Assembly (NCBI GenBank): GCA_029256665.1
Contig: JAQSXN010000216.1
Location: 1-6,860, forward strand
Reading direction: 5' to 3'
Source: Paenibacillus sp.
GTDB taxonomy: Bacteria; Bacillota; Bacilli; Paenibacillales; Paenibacillaceae
DNA length: 6,860 bases
A program made the position numbers and the translations under genes. A model generated the notes under the pieces. It saw only the letters and a list, made by a program, of their open reading frames with translations. It was not told where the DNA came from and did no database searches. Shown here in pieces: positions 1-5,640 of the stretch (the stretch's first letter is position 1; each line of letters begins with the position of its first letter).

Positions 1-530
1 TTCAGGGCATCAAGCGAGATGTTGATAATCGTTGGCAATATCATGATAGCCAATATAATGGCGGCCGTCAGGATGGAATAACCCGTTTGATAGTTGGATG
101 GCAAATAATCTGCTAAGGGCCCCCGCTCCAGACTCGAGATGACGCCTCGAACGGCGAACATTCCGAACAGGCCGTATACGACGGATGGAATTCCTGCCAG
201 CAGCTCGACGGCTGGAATAATAATCCGGGATATTCGTACATGGGCAATTTCCACAAGATAGACGGCTACTCCCACGCCCATCGGCGCGCCAATCAGAATA
301 GCCACAAATGTAACGTATATGGTGCCTACGATCATCGGCCAGATGCCGTATACCTGATTCGTAGGATTCCAGACGCTTCCGAATAACACATCAACGATTC
401 CGTATTTAAAGAATATAGGCATACCTTCGATAAAGATAAACACGCCGATTAACAAAACGCTGAATACCGCAGTAAAGGCAGTTATGAACAAAAAGGTTTT
501 TACGATTTTTTCTTCCAGGATTCTACTCAA
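1..530 (-). CDS. pstC: Phosphate ABC transporter permease PstC (5' part; runs off the left edge)
   Basis: Translating the minus strand from 530 to the window edge gives 176 uninterrupted residues of a PstC-type permease, the inner-membrane half of the PstSCAB high-affinity phosphate importer. Visible are a cytoplasmic basic start, a first membrane segment (about residues 12-35), an extracytoplasmic stretch containing SVWNPTNQVYG (about 52-62), a second segment (about 66-93), the family-typical ELLAGIPSVVYGLFG (about 110-124), and the start of a further segment ending ILPTIINISLDAL. Full PstC proteins are about 300 residues, so the rest lies outside. No ATG fits the start. I chose TTG at 530 because GGGGGGA (543-537) sits 6 bases upstream; TTG at 536 is the alternative but is too close to that site. 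An in-frame TAG at 575-573 bounds the search. The gene follows pstS by 112 bases on the same strand, the usual pst order. PstC is favoured over PstA by this position and by the W-x-P...YG region. Confidence 0.9.
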   Translation of the reverse strand, partial: MSRILEEKIVKTFLFITAFTAVFSVLLIGVFIFIEGMPIFFKYGIVDVLFGSVWNPTNQVYGIWPMIVGTIYVTFVAILIGAPMGVGVAVYLVEIAHVRISRIIIPAVELLAGIPSVVYGLFGMFAVRGVISSLERGPLADYLPSNYQTGYSILTAAIILAIMILPTIINISLDAL

Positions 531-578
531 CGCCAATCCCCCCACGACGCAGCTGTCAATATGAAACAACCTCTATAA

Positions 579-620
579 CAAGCGCGGAGGATAGCGCATG
601 ATCTGCTATCCTCGCGATTG
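579..620 (-). promoter_or_regulatory. Intercistronic stem-loop between pstS and pstC (possible attenuator or RNA stabiliser)
   Basis: An inverted repeat fills the pstS-pstC gap. The arms GAGGATAGC (587-595) and GCTATCCTC (605-613) pair perfectly around a 9-base loop. Beyond an unpaired G586, CGC (583-585) pairs with GCG (614-616), and CAA (579-581) pairs with TTG (618-620) after one mismatch. On the minus-strand RNA the hairpin is followed by a mixed CUUGUUAUAGAGGUUGUUU, not a clean U tract, so full termination is doubtful. The position, after the abundant binding-protein gene and before the permease gene, fits the known pattern of partial termination or 3'-end protection that raises binding protein over permease. 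That role is inferred. Confidence 0.6.
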
Positions 621-642
621 CTTTCTTGCTTTATCATTTCAA

Positions 643-1560
643 TTATTTCGCTGTTACATAACCGTTTTCCACAACGATTGCCTGTCCTTCTTCGCTAAGA
701 ACATAATCGATGAATGCTTGTGCTACCGCGCTAGGATCTTTGGAATCGCCAACCAGGAAGTTGAATGGACGTTGGATCGGATAAAGGCCGGATTTGATGT
801 TTTCTTCCGTAGGCTCGTGATCGTCAACTTTAACCGCTTTGACCGAATCGTTCATGCCGCCCGTGGAGATGTAACCAATCGCGTTAACATCTTGGCTTAC
901 TGCTTCGCGCACTGCGCCAGTCGAGTTCTGAATGATGGCCTCGGCTACGAACGGCTCTTCGCCAAGTACGATCTCGCCGAAAGCGTCGCGCGTGCCGGAT
1001 CCTTCTTCGCGGTTGATGACTACGATGTCGCCGTCTTTGCCGCCAACTTCGCTCCAGTTCTTGATCGTGCCGGCAAAGATGCCTTTTACTTGATCAACAG
1101 TCAGGTTCTCTACTTCGTTAGCTGTGTTTGCAACAACTGCAATGCCGTCGATCGCGACTACGATTGGCTCGATGCCCGTCTCGTCGTCTTTGACCGCGCG
1201 GGAAGCCATGCCGATGTCGGCCGTGCCCGCTTGTGCCGCTTTAACGCCTGCGCCGGATCCGCCGCCAGCTACTTCGATTCTTGCGTCTTTGTTTACTTCC
1301 ATGTATGCCGTTCCGAGCTCTTCCGCCAAAGGTTGTACGGAAGTGGAGCCTGCGAGCGTTACCGTTCCGCTAGCGTTCGTTTCAGGCGCTTGCGTTGCCG
1401 CATCCGTCGGAGCATTAGAAGGCGCGTTAGTTGCCGCACCGCTCGTGTTATTGTTTGCGTTGTTACCGCCGCAGCCCGTTACGATCATGGCCGATGTCAA
1501 TACTGTCAATACTGCCCCCGAGAACATTTTTCCTTTAAGCAAGCTTTTCATTGATTTCAT
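643..1560 (-). CDS. pstS: Phosphate-binding lipoprotein PstS
   Basis: Extracytoplasmic phosphate-binding protein that captures phosphate and delivers it to PstCAB. The 305-residue product begins with a lysine-rich n-region and a hydrophobic core ending in VTGC, a lipobox with the acylated cysteine at residue 30. An Asn/Ala/Thr/Pro-rich linker (about 31-65) follows, typical of a tether to the Gram-positive membrane. The binding domain shows GSTSVQPLAE early on, GGGSGAGVKAA, ADIGMASR and NREEGSGTRDAF, the loops that coordinate phosphate in this family. Two starts compete: ATG 1560 (used here, AAAGG at 1572-1568 lies 7 bases upstream) and ATG 1551 (GGAGG at 1566-1562 lies 10 bases upstream). The longer frame to 1608 would begin upstream of the ribosome-binding site and is rejected. 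The gene leads the pst operon and has its own phosphate-type promoter, so induction under phosphate starvation is expected. Confidence 0.96.
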   Translation of the reverse strand: MKSMKSLLKGKMFSGAVLTVLTSAMIVTGCGGNNANNNTSGAATNAPSNAPTDAATQAPETNASGTVTLAGSTSVQPLAEELGTAYMEVNKDARIEVAGGGSGAGVKAAQAGTADIGMASRAVKDDETGIEPIVVAIDGIAVVANTANEVENLTVDQVKGIFAGTIKNWSEVGGKDGDIVVINREEGSGTRDAFGEIVLGEEPFVAEAIIQNSTGAVREAVSQDVNAIGYISTGGMNDSVKAVKVDDHEPTEENIKSGLYPIQRPFNFLVGDSKDPSAVAQAFIDYVLSEEGQAIVVENGYVTAK

Positions 1561-1594
1561 TCCTCCACCTTTATATTTTCTGGCTACAAATTGA

Positions 1595-1600
1595 ATTATA
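1595..1600 (-). promoter_or_regulatory. -10 element of the pstS promoter
   Basis: The minus strand reads a perfect TATAAT at 1600-1595, 34 bases before the pstS ATG. No good -35 hexamer lies 17 bases upstream (ATACGC at 1623-1618), which is the usual situation for promoters that depend on PhoP bound just upstream. The predicted RNA start is near 1588, giving a leader of about 28 nucleotides. Inferred from sequence only. Confidence 0.6.
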
Positions 1601-1631
1601 GAGTGCATTTTTAAAGTGCGTATATGCGGAG

Positions 1632-1655
1632 TGTAAATTCAATGTAAAATGTAAG
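1632..1655 (-). promoter_or_regulatory. PhoP-box-like repeats upstream of pstS
   Basis: The minus strand carries TTTACA at 1648-1643 and again at 1637-1632, separated by five bases (start-to-start 11). This matches the Bacillus PhoP pattern of TT(A/C/T)ACA repeats with about 5-base spacers. A third copy, CTTACA (1655-1650), is offset by only 7 bases and may or may not contribute. A weaker match, TTTTCA (1670-1665), is in the 11-base phase two steps further upstream. The repeats lie upstream of the TATAAT of pstS, where PhoP~P normally binds to activate pst. Confidence 0.65.
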
Positions 1656-1695
1656 CTGTTTGCATGAAAACATATTCAAGAAACGGTAATTAGAC

Positions 1696-1735
1696 AAAAA
1701 GATCCGTCTCCCTTGTTCGGGAAACGGATCTTTTT
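1696..1735 (-). terminator. Intrinsic terminator of nrdR
   Basis: Arms AAAAAGATCCGTCTCCC (1696-1712) and GGGAAACGGATCTTTTT (1719-1735) form an almost continuous stem around a 6-base loop. The one plus-strand mismatch (C1708/A1723) becomes a G-U pair in the minus-strand RNA, and the hairpin ends in five U. It starts 17 bases after the nrdR stop and precedes the pstS promoter, so it separates the two transcription units. The A and T runs on both sides make it potentially bidirectional. Confidence 0.9.
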
Positions 1736-1752
1736 GAACCGATCATCTCAAG

Positions 1753-2235
1753 TTACGTGTTCCGCTCGCTGCCGTTTAACGGATGTTTCGACAACAGGCT
1801 GTTCAGTTCTTTCATGAACATGTCGATATCCTTGAACTGTCGATAGACGGATGCGAAGCGCACGTAGGCTACTTCATCGACAGGGTATAGCTCGTTCATG
1901 ACGATGCTGCCGATATCGCTGCTGTCGACTTCCGCATGCGCCGTCGTTCTCAGCTCCTTCTCCACCTCGGAGACGATCACTTCCAGACGTTCGACGGGCA
2001 CGGGACGTTTTTCGCAAGCCCGTATCAGACCTCGCAAAATTTTGTCCCGGCTGAATTCTTCCCGGCTGCCATCCTTCTTGATCACGATAAGCGGAGTTTC
2101 CTCGATCATCTCGAACGTCGTAAACCGTCGGCTGCACTTCTCGCATTCGCGGCGGCGTCTAATCGATTTGTTTTCGTTGGCGGGCCTGGAGTCCAGCACT
2201 TTCGTGCCGGCATAATCGCAATATGGACATTTCAT
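1753..2235 (-). CDS. nrdR: Transcriptional repressor NrdR
   Basis: Zinc- and nucleotide-binding repressor of ribonucleotide reductase operons; it senses ATP/dATP and binds NrdR boxes. The 160-residue product has the family's usual length. It opens with a zinc ribbon: C3 and C6 in MKCPYC, then C31 and C34 in ECEKC, followed by the basic SRRFTTFE. An ATP-cone fills about residues 49-139, beginning [16 protein letters not shown] 2235 is chosen because it gives the canonical MKCPYC start and has AAAGGAGGT (2250-2242) 6 bases upstream; the longer frame to 2265 would run through that site. It is divergent from the SASP gene and ends just before a strong terminator. Nothing I can call confidently as its own promoter is visible in the gap, and no nrd structural gene is in the window, so its targets are elsewhere. 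Confidence 0.97.
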   Translation of the reverse strand: MKCPYCDYAGTKVLDSRPANENKSIRRRRECEKCSRRFTTFEMIEETPLIVIKKDGSREEFSRDKILRGLIRACEKRPVPVERLEVIVSEVEKELRTTAHAEVDSSDIGSIVMNELYPVDEVAYVRFASVYRQFKDIDMFMKELNSLLSKHPLNGSERNT

Positions 2236-2291
2236 GAATGGACCTCCTTTCGCGGAAAGCGGCAAACCGAAATCGTTGCCATACGTTTCCT

Positions 2292-2321
2292 GTAATGAAA
2301 TTCAGATTACGACACATAATA
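2292..2321 (+). promoter_or_regulatory. Candidate sigma-G (forespore) promoter of the SASP gene
   Basis: CATAATA at 2315-2321 fits the sigma-G -10 consensus CATNHTA. Eighteen bases upstream, GTAAT (2292-2296) is only a partial match to the -35 consensus. The start would fall near 2328, leaving a short leader before the AAGGAGGTG ribosome-binding site (2336-2344). Sigma-G control is known for alpha/beta SASP genes; the assignment here rests mainly on the -10 match and the gene identity. Confidence 0.45.
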
Positions 2322-2351
2322 CATTTACCAACCGCAAGGAGGTGAACATCA

Positions 2352-2567
2352 ATGAGCTCGAATCGCAGCAGCAACAACCTGGTTGTACCGCAAGCGACAG
2401 CCGCTCTGGACCAAATGAAATTTGAGGTCGCTCAAGAGCTTGGCATCGCGATTCCGCAAGACGGCTACTACGGGAACATGACGACGAAAGATACAGGCTC
2501 CATCGGAGGTAGCATCACGAAGCGCCTGGTCCAAATCGCCGAGCAATCCCTGTCCGGCCAAAAATAA
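2352..2567 (+). CDS. Alpha/beta-type small acid-soluble spore protein (SASP)
   Basis: A 71-residue DNA-binding spore protein. Proteins of this family coat forespore DNA, shift it toward an A-like form, protect it from UV and heat, and are degraded to amino acids at germination. The first family motif is KFEVAQELG (residues 23-31), which carries the recognition site of the germination protease GPR, with cleavage expected after E25. The second is the conserved C-terminal block from GNMTTKDTGSIGG through ITKRLVQIAEQ (about 41-65). The short, Ser/Asn-rich N-terminus is normal. The start has a perfect AAGGAGGTG 7 bases upstream. It is the only plus-strand gene in the window, between two minus-strand units, and has its own probable promoter and terminator, consistent with expression only in the forespore. 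The family has many near-identical paralogues per genome, so no specific ssp letter is assigned. Confidence 0.96.
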   Translation: MSSNRSSNNLVVPQATAALDQMKFEVAQELGIAIPQDGYYGNMTTKDTGSIGGSITKRLVQIAEQSLSGQK

Positions 2568-2628
2568 TGCTGATTCATTAAGCTAGTATGGATAACAGAG
2601 GTCTTGGAGGTGCTTGTCCAGATGCGAC

Positions 2629-2653
2629 GAGCCCTTCAGGGCTTCTTGTCTAT
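2629..2653 (+). terminator. Probable intrinsic terminator of the SASP gene
   Basis: AGCCC (2630-2634), a TTCA loop and GGGCT (2639-2643) form a compact GC-rich hairpin, with one extra G-U pair outside. It is followed by a U-rich but interrupted UCUUGUCUAUU. It lies 62 bases after the SASP stop. In the opposite direction (the lytic transglycosylase, ending at 2668) there is no U tract, so it serves the SASP gene best. The short stem and broken U run keep confidence moderate. Confidence 0.5.
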
Positions 2654-2667
2654 TGTCGTAGTCGGCT

Positions 2668-3249
2668 TTAACGAAATTCCGGATACAAATCCTTGTACTT
2701 ATTATAATAATAAAAGACCCGTTGTACATAGTGTCTCGTCTCGCCGAACGGAATTCGGTCCGAGGAATCCAGTTTTCCGTCCCAGCTTCCTTCGTCCAGC
2801 CACTTCCGAACGTTGCCCGGTCCCGCGTTGTAGGCGGCGATGGACGCCACCATATTATGATCGAATTGATCGTTTAACGCCCCGAGGTACCAGGAACCGA
2901 TCTCGATGCTGACATCCGCTCTGTGCATGAGCATGTCCTGATTAACCGATTGGAAACCCGCCTTCTCCACTACCCACTCCGCGGTCGTCGGCATCAGCTG
3001 CATCAACCCAAGCGCGCCCTTCTTCGATTCTTTGCCCGTCTCGTAATTGGATTCCGCGCGAATGATCGCCGCTACAAGATGAGGCTCCAGATCGTAATTC
3101 GTAGCGCTGGCGCGAATATCGTCCTTGTAATGGATGGGATACATCCAGCGCGCCAGCCAATCCGATCGGACAAACAATACCGCTATCACCACGATAAGCG
3201 CGGCCAACACCAGCCTTCTTCGAAGCCTTCCTTTCCTCATCCGGCTCAT
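2668..3249 (-). CDS. Membrane-anchored lytic transglycosylase (SLT domain)
   Basis: Peptidoglycan lyase that cleaves the MurNAc-GlcNAc bond to leave 1,6-anhydroMurNAc. The 193-residue protein has a very basic N-terminus (residues 5-12), one hydrophobic segment (about 13-27) that acts as a membrane anchor or uncleaved signal, and an SLT domain from about residue 41. Key motifs are in order: IIRAESNY with catalytic E66, GALGLMQLMPTTA (78-90), AAYNAGPGNV (138-147), and a closing ETRHYVQRV. It matches the short single-domain transglycosylases of Bacillaceae and Paenibacillaceae. The ATG at 3249 overlaps the coaE stop as ATGA, implying translational coupling. The upstream site is a weak AGAGG, and ATG 3240 is an alternative start. 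A role in spore or vegetative wall turnover is not decidable from sequence. No clear terminator follows on its own strand. Confidence 0.93.
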   Translation of the reverse strand: MSRMRKGRLRRRLVLAALIVVIAVLFVRSDWLARWMYPIHYKDDIRASATNYDLEPHLVAAIIRAESNYETGKESKKGALGLMQLMPTTAEWVVEKAGFQSVNQDMLMHRADVSIEIGSWYLGALNDQFDHNMVASIAAYNAGPGNVRKWLDEGSWDGKLDSSDRIPFGETRHYVQRVFYYYNKYKDLYPEFR

Positions 3250-3842
3250 TCGAACCTCTGACTGTTCCAGAAACGGTCGACTTGGCGCTCCGTCTCCTCC
3301 AAGGTTCCGCTATTGTCGATCAGCCAGTCCGCCCGCTTTCTCTTCTCTTCCATGCCCATCTGAAGAGAAATTCTGCGCGACGCTTCTTCTCGAGGCATGC
3401 CGCTGCGCGCCATCAGACGCCCGAGCTGCAGCTCGGCAGGCACATAAACAACCATGATGCCTTCATATAGAGCCTCCTGTTTCGTCTCGTACAAGAGCGG
3501 CACGTCGGCTACCGCCAGACCGTTCGGATTCTGGGACTCATAACTATGTATCCGCGCTTGCATTCGCTTCCTGATGGCCGGATGGGTGATGGCTTCCAGC
3601 CGGCTAAGCTGCTCCTTGTCGCGAAATACGATATCGCCCAATGCTTGACGGTTAAGCGTCCCGTCGGGATGAAGGACGGCTTGTCCGAACAGGGAGGCAA
3701 TCGCCTCAAGCGCGGGTTCGCCCGGACGGACGATCTCCCGCGCGACCTCGTCGGCGTCAACCAGCTTGGCGCCCCGTTCGGTCAACATGCGACCGACCGT
3801 GCTCTTGCCGCTGGCAATTCCGCCCGTTAATCCAATGATCAT
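3246..3842 (-). CDS. coaE: Dephospho-CoA kinase
   Basis: Catalyses the last step of coenzyme A synthesis, ATP-dependent phosphorylation of the 3'-hydroxyl of dephospho-CoA, in the cytoplasm. The 198-residue product opens with MIIGLTGGIASGKST, containing the P-loop (residues 7-14, K13). It continues with the family's VDADEVAREIVRPG (about 28-41), LEAITHPAIR, and DVPLLYE in the CoA-binding domain, and ends in the lid and ADWLIDNSGT region. I chose ATG 3842, not the in-frame GTG 3851: GAGGTG (3854-3849) is a good ribosome-binding site 6 bases before the ATG and itself includes that GTG, and the MIIGLTGG start is canonical. It follows ytaF by 15 bases and overlaps the transglycosylase gene by 4, so all three are probably cotranscribed. 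The same polA-mutM-ytaF-coaE order is known in Bacillus subtilis. Confidence 0.97.
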   Translation of the reverse strand: MIIGLTGGIASGKSTVGRMLTERGAKLVDADEVAREIVRPGEPALEAIASLFGQAVLHPDGTLNRQALGDIVFRDKEQLSRLEAITHPAIRKRMQARIHSYESQNPNGLAVADVPLLYETKQEALYEGIMVVYVPAELQLGRLMARSGMPREEASRRISLQMGMEEKRKRADWLIDNSGTLEETERQVDRFWNSQRFE

Positions 3843-3857
3843 CCGTTTCACCTCGGA

Positions 3858-4535
3858 TCATAATAATTTCATGATACCCAACATTATCAATAGAATACCC
3901 GGCAGAACCGTAAGGGCATGCATGCTTCGCTTGGCGGAGAACCGCAGACCGATTCGCGTGCCGCTGACCAGGAAGACCGCGCTGGACACCGCGATCAGCA
4001 ATGCCGTCGGCAGAGCCGGCAATTCAAGCAGAGCGGCGCCGATCCCCGCTCCGAACGCATCCAGCGACAAGGCTACGCCGAGCATCACGGCCTCCGATGC
4101 CGAAATGATGCCGGAGCGGTCCACGTCTGCCGTTTGCGGCTTTCTTAATATTTGGATCACGAGCCCTAACCGCTTTAGTTCCAGCTTCAAGATTGTCATC
4201 GGCCCGGCAATGGGCTGCTCCTGCAACGATTGGACAACCGGTTCTTCCGCGTCCTTGTTGCGCTTGCCGTTCTTTAATTGAATAAGCGCCCAGCAGCCGA
4301 CCGCGATCAGGATCCCCGCGCCGACCAGCTTTGCCGCCGTCTCCGATACGAAGCCGCCAAGCCAGTCACCAGCCTGCATCGACAACCAAATAATGATGCC
4401 GGAGCAGCAGGCGATGATAAAAACCGACAAAAACGGAATGCGTATTTTCCTAAGCCCATACGTGACGCCGACTCCGAAGCCGTCCAGACTGACGGCGAAG
4501 GCCAGCGCAAGCATAGATAATACATGTGCAACCAA
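3858..4535 (-). CDS. ytaF: Sporulation membrane protein YtaF (MntP/DUF204-like)
   Basis: A 225-residue polytopic membrane protein made of two related halves, each with a Ser-Leu-Asp motif in a membrane helix: SLDGFGVG (16-23) and SLDAFGAG (157-164). This arrangement is typical of the MntP/YtaF superfamily, whose MntP members export manganese. YtaF members are found in endospore formers, and their substrate is not established. Hydrophobic segments are roughly 4-26, 34-54, 66-86, 151-171, 176-192 and 206-224. A hydrophilic linker (about 87-150) contains DVDRSGIISASE (137-148), which fits an EF-hand loop pattern. The start is TTG 4535, supported by GGGGAGG (4551-4545) 9 bases upstream; no ATG is better placed. 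It lies between mutM and coaE as in Bacillus subtilis. Family is clear; a metal-transport role is inference from the superfamily. Confidence 0.9.
   Translation of the reverse strand: MVAHVLSMLALAFAVSLDGFGVGVTYGLRKIRIPFLSVFIIACCSGIIIWLSMQAGDWLGGFVSETAAKLVGAGILIAVGCWALIQLKNGKRNKDAEEPVVQSLQEQPIAGPMTILKLELKRLGLVIQILRKPQTADVDRSGIISASEAVMLGVALSLDAFGAGIGAALLELPALPTALLIAVSSAVFLVSGTRIGLRFSAKRSMHALTVLPGILLIMLGIMKLL
4092..4127 (-). other. EF-hand-like loop encoded within ytaF
   Basis: Residues 137-148 of YtaF read DVDRSGIISASE. This meets the 12-position EF-hand loop pattern: D at 1, D at 3, S at 5, G at 6, I at 8 and E at 12. It lies in the hydrophilic linker between the two membrane halves. The flanking residues were not shown to form the full helix-loop-helix, so calcium or other metal binding is inferred from the loop pattern alone. 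Confidence 0.55.
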
Positions 4536-4558
4536 CTTGAAGCGCCTCCCCGCAAGGA

Positions 4559-4597
4559 CGAATGCCCGCTAACCGGTACTTAGATACGGGGCATTCG
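4559..4597 (-). repeat. Inverted repeat in the mutM-ytaF gap, just upstream of the ytaF ribosome-binding site
   Basis: CGAATGCCC (4559-4567) and GGGCATTCG (4589-4597) are perfect 9-base arms around a 21-base loop, which can itself fold weakly. In the minus-strand RNA the hairpin ends 7 bases before the ytaF Shine-Dalgarno site. There is no U tract, so it is not a normal terminator. It could be a processing or stabilising structure, or affect ytaF translation. Nothing else recognisable lies in the 138-base gap (4536-4673) apart from a 10-base direct repeat GCCTATCGTT (4597-4606 and 4672-4681). Confidence 0.55.
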
Positions 4598-4673
4598 CCT
4601 ATCGTTCTACCCACATCATCATATGCGGCGAACGGTTCGGGGTGCATAGGCGTCATCTGCAAGGCGGTGCAGC

Positions 4674-5552
4674 CTATCGTTTGGATGCTGCCTGTTTAAT
4701 CGATTTTGAAATTGTTTTCGTTCGGGCAAGCGGCTGACAATGGTCGCAGATATGAGTGCCTCTGCCGCCTACAACGAACTTGCGAATCGCGGCTCCGCAG
4801 GAGGAGCAAGCTTCGCCTCCTCGTCCGTATACGAGCAATTGATGCTGGAACATTCCCATCTCGCCTTGCCCGTTGACATAAGACTTGATGGACGAACCTC
4901 CGGCTTCGACCGCGCGTTCCAGCGTGGCCCTGATGGATGCGTGCAGCTTCTCCCATTCCTTCGCGCTCAGGCTCTCGGGACTGCGTTCAGGATGAATGCC
5001 CGCTTGATGAAGCGCTTCGTCGACGTAAATATTGCCCAACCCTACGATATGCTCCTGATTGAGCAGCAATGGCTTAATGCGCGTCGTTCTCCGCTCCAGT
5101 CTTTCCCGAAGCGCCCCTAGCGTAAACTCGTCCTCAAGCGGCTCCAGTCCAAGCTTGGCGAGCGGGGGCAACCGCAGCTCTTCGCCGGGCAAGAACAGAT
5201 GCATCGTGCCGAATTGGCGCACATCCTTGTACCTCAGATCTGTTCCGTCATCCAGATGGAACAGAACATGCGTATGCGGCTCCGGCTGCTCCGTTGCGGG
5301 AAATACGCCATACCGGCCTTCCATCCGCAAGTGGGATACAAGCACGAGACCATCCAGGATAATCCGCAGAAACTTCCCTCTGCGCTCGACCGTCTGGATC
5401 GTACGTCCCGCCAGCGCGTCCGCGAACTGTTCGGGCTCGGCCGGCCTTTGTATGATTCTCGGCAGCTTGACGGTGACGGATTCGATCCGCCTTCCCGCCA
5501 CCAATTGGATTAACGTTCGTCTTACCGTTTCGACTTCCGGCAATTCAGGCAT
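4674..5552 (-). CDS. mutM: Formamidopyrimidine-DNA glycosylase (Fpg/MutM)
   Basis: Base-excision repair enzyme that removes 8-oxoguanine and formamidopyrimidines and cuts the abasic site by beta,delta-elimination. The 292-residue product starts MPELPEVETV, giving the catalytic P2 and E3 once Met is removed. The family's K60 (RRGKF), void-filling M77 (HLRMEG), R112 and F114 (VRQFG), and N174 (GLGNIYVDE) are all present at the positions numbered in the Geobacillus enzyme. A four-cysteine zinc finger (C249, C252, C269, C272) with R264 closes the DNA-binding domain. Start ATG 5552 has GAGGTG about 7 bases upstream. About 20 basic, Ser/Lys-rich residues follow the last zinc cysteine, longer than in typical homologues. 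It lies 88 bases after polA; pairing of a gap-filling polymerase with a glycosylase fits a repair unit. Confidence 0.98.
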   Translation of the reverse strand: MPELPEVETVRRTLIQLVAGRRIESVTVKLPRIIQRPAEPEQFADALAGRTIQTVERRGKFLRIILDGLVLVSHLRMEGRYGVFPATEQPEPHTHVLFHLDDGTDLRYKDVRQFGTMHLFLPGEELRLPPLAKLGLEPLEDEFTLGALRERLERRTTRIKPLLLNQEHIVGLGNIYVDEALHQAGIHPERSPESLSAKEWEKLHASIRATLERAVEAGGSSIKSYVNGQGEMGMFQHQLLVYGRGGEACSSCGAAIRKFVVGGRGTHICDHCQPLARTKTISKSIKQAASKR

Positions 5553-5571
5553 GTCTTTTCACCTCAGGCCC

Positions 5572-5577
5572 ATTATA
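5572..5577 (-). promoter_or_regulatory. TATAAT box upstream of mutM (possible weak internal promoter)
   Basis: The minus strand reads TATAAT at 5577-5572, 19 bases before the mutM ATG. The spaced -35 position (GGACGG, 5600-5595) does not match a sigma-A hexamer, and the predicted start would leave only about a dozen leader bases including the ribosome-binding site. It may be chance or a weak extra promoter. Confidence 0.2.
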
Positions 5578-5578
5578 C

Positions 5579-5627
5579 GGCATGCGGCTGGCCGCCGTCC
5601 TTATGGATACCGCATTAGCCGCATGCC
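5579..5627 (-). repeat. Long inverted repeat in the polA-mutM gap
   Basis: GGCATGCGGCT (5579-5589) and AGCCGCATGCC (5617-5627) are perfect 11-base arms separated by 27 bases. The hairpin starts 14 bases after the polA stop on the minus-strand RNA and ends 26 bases before the mutM start. No U tract follows, so a strong intrinsic terminator is unlikely. A role in protecting the polA 3' end, RNA processing or partial termination is inferred. Confidence 0.6.
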
Positions 5628-5640
5628 AAATGTTGCAAAC

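Noticed and set aside
598..1554. A 318-residue open frame on the plus strand, antisense to nearly all of pstS
   Set aside because: It is Cys/Arg-rich with no recognisable domain, lacks a ribosome-binding site, and mirrors a well-supported pstS frame; it is a codon-usage shadow.
2236..2351. A sigma-A promoter or NrdR boxes for nrdR in the divergent gap
   Set aside because: Only weak hexamer matches are present on the minus strand (for example TTGGTA with TAATCT), and no paired NrdR-box-like repeats were recognised.
2604..2912. Small plus-strand frame after the SASP gene, with GGAGG near 2606 and a possible ATG at 2622
   Set aside because: It runs through the terminator hairpin and then antisense into the transglycosylase gene, and the product is not protein-like after about 20 residues.
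3849..3851. GTG start for coaE
   Set aside because: This GTG is part of the GAGGTG ribosome-binding site that properly serves ATG 3842, which gives the canonical MIIGLTGG start.
4597..4681. Direct repeat GCCTATCGTT at 4597-4606 and 4672-4681 as a mobile-element target duplication
   Set aside because: The intervening sequence is under 70 bases with no element structure; a 10-base repeat at this spacing can be chance.
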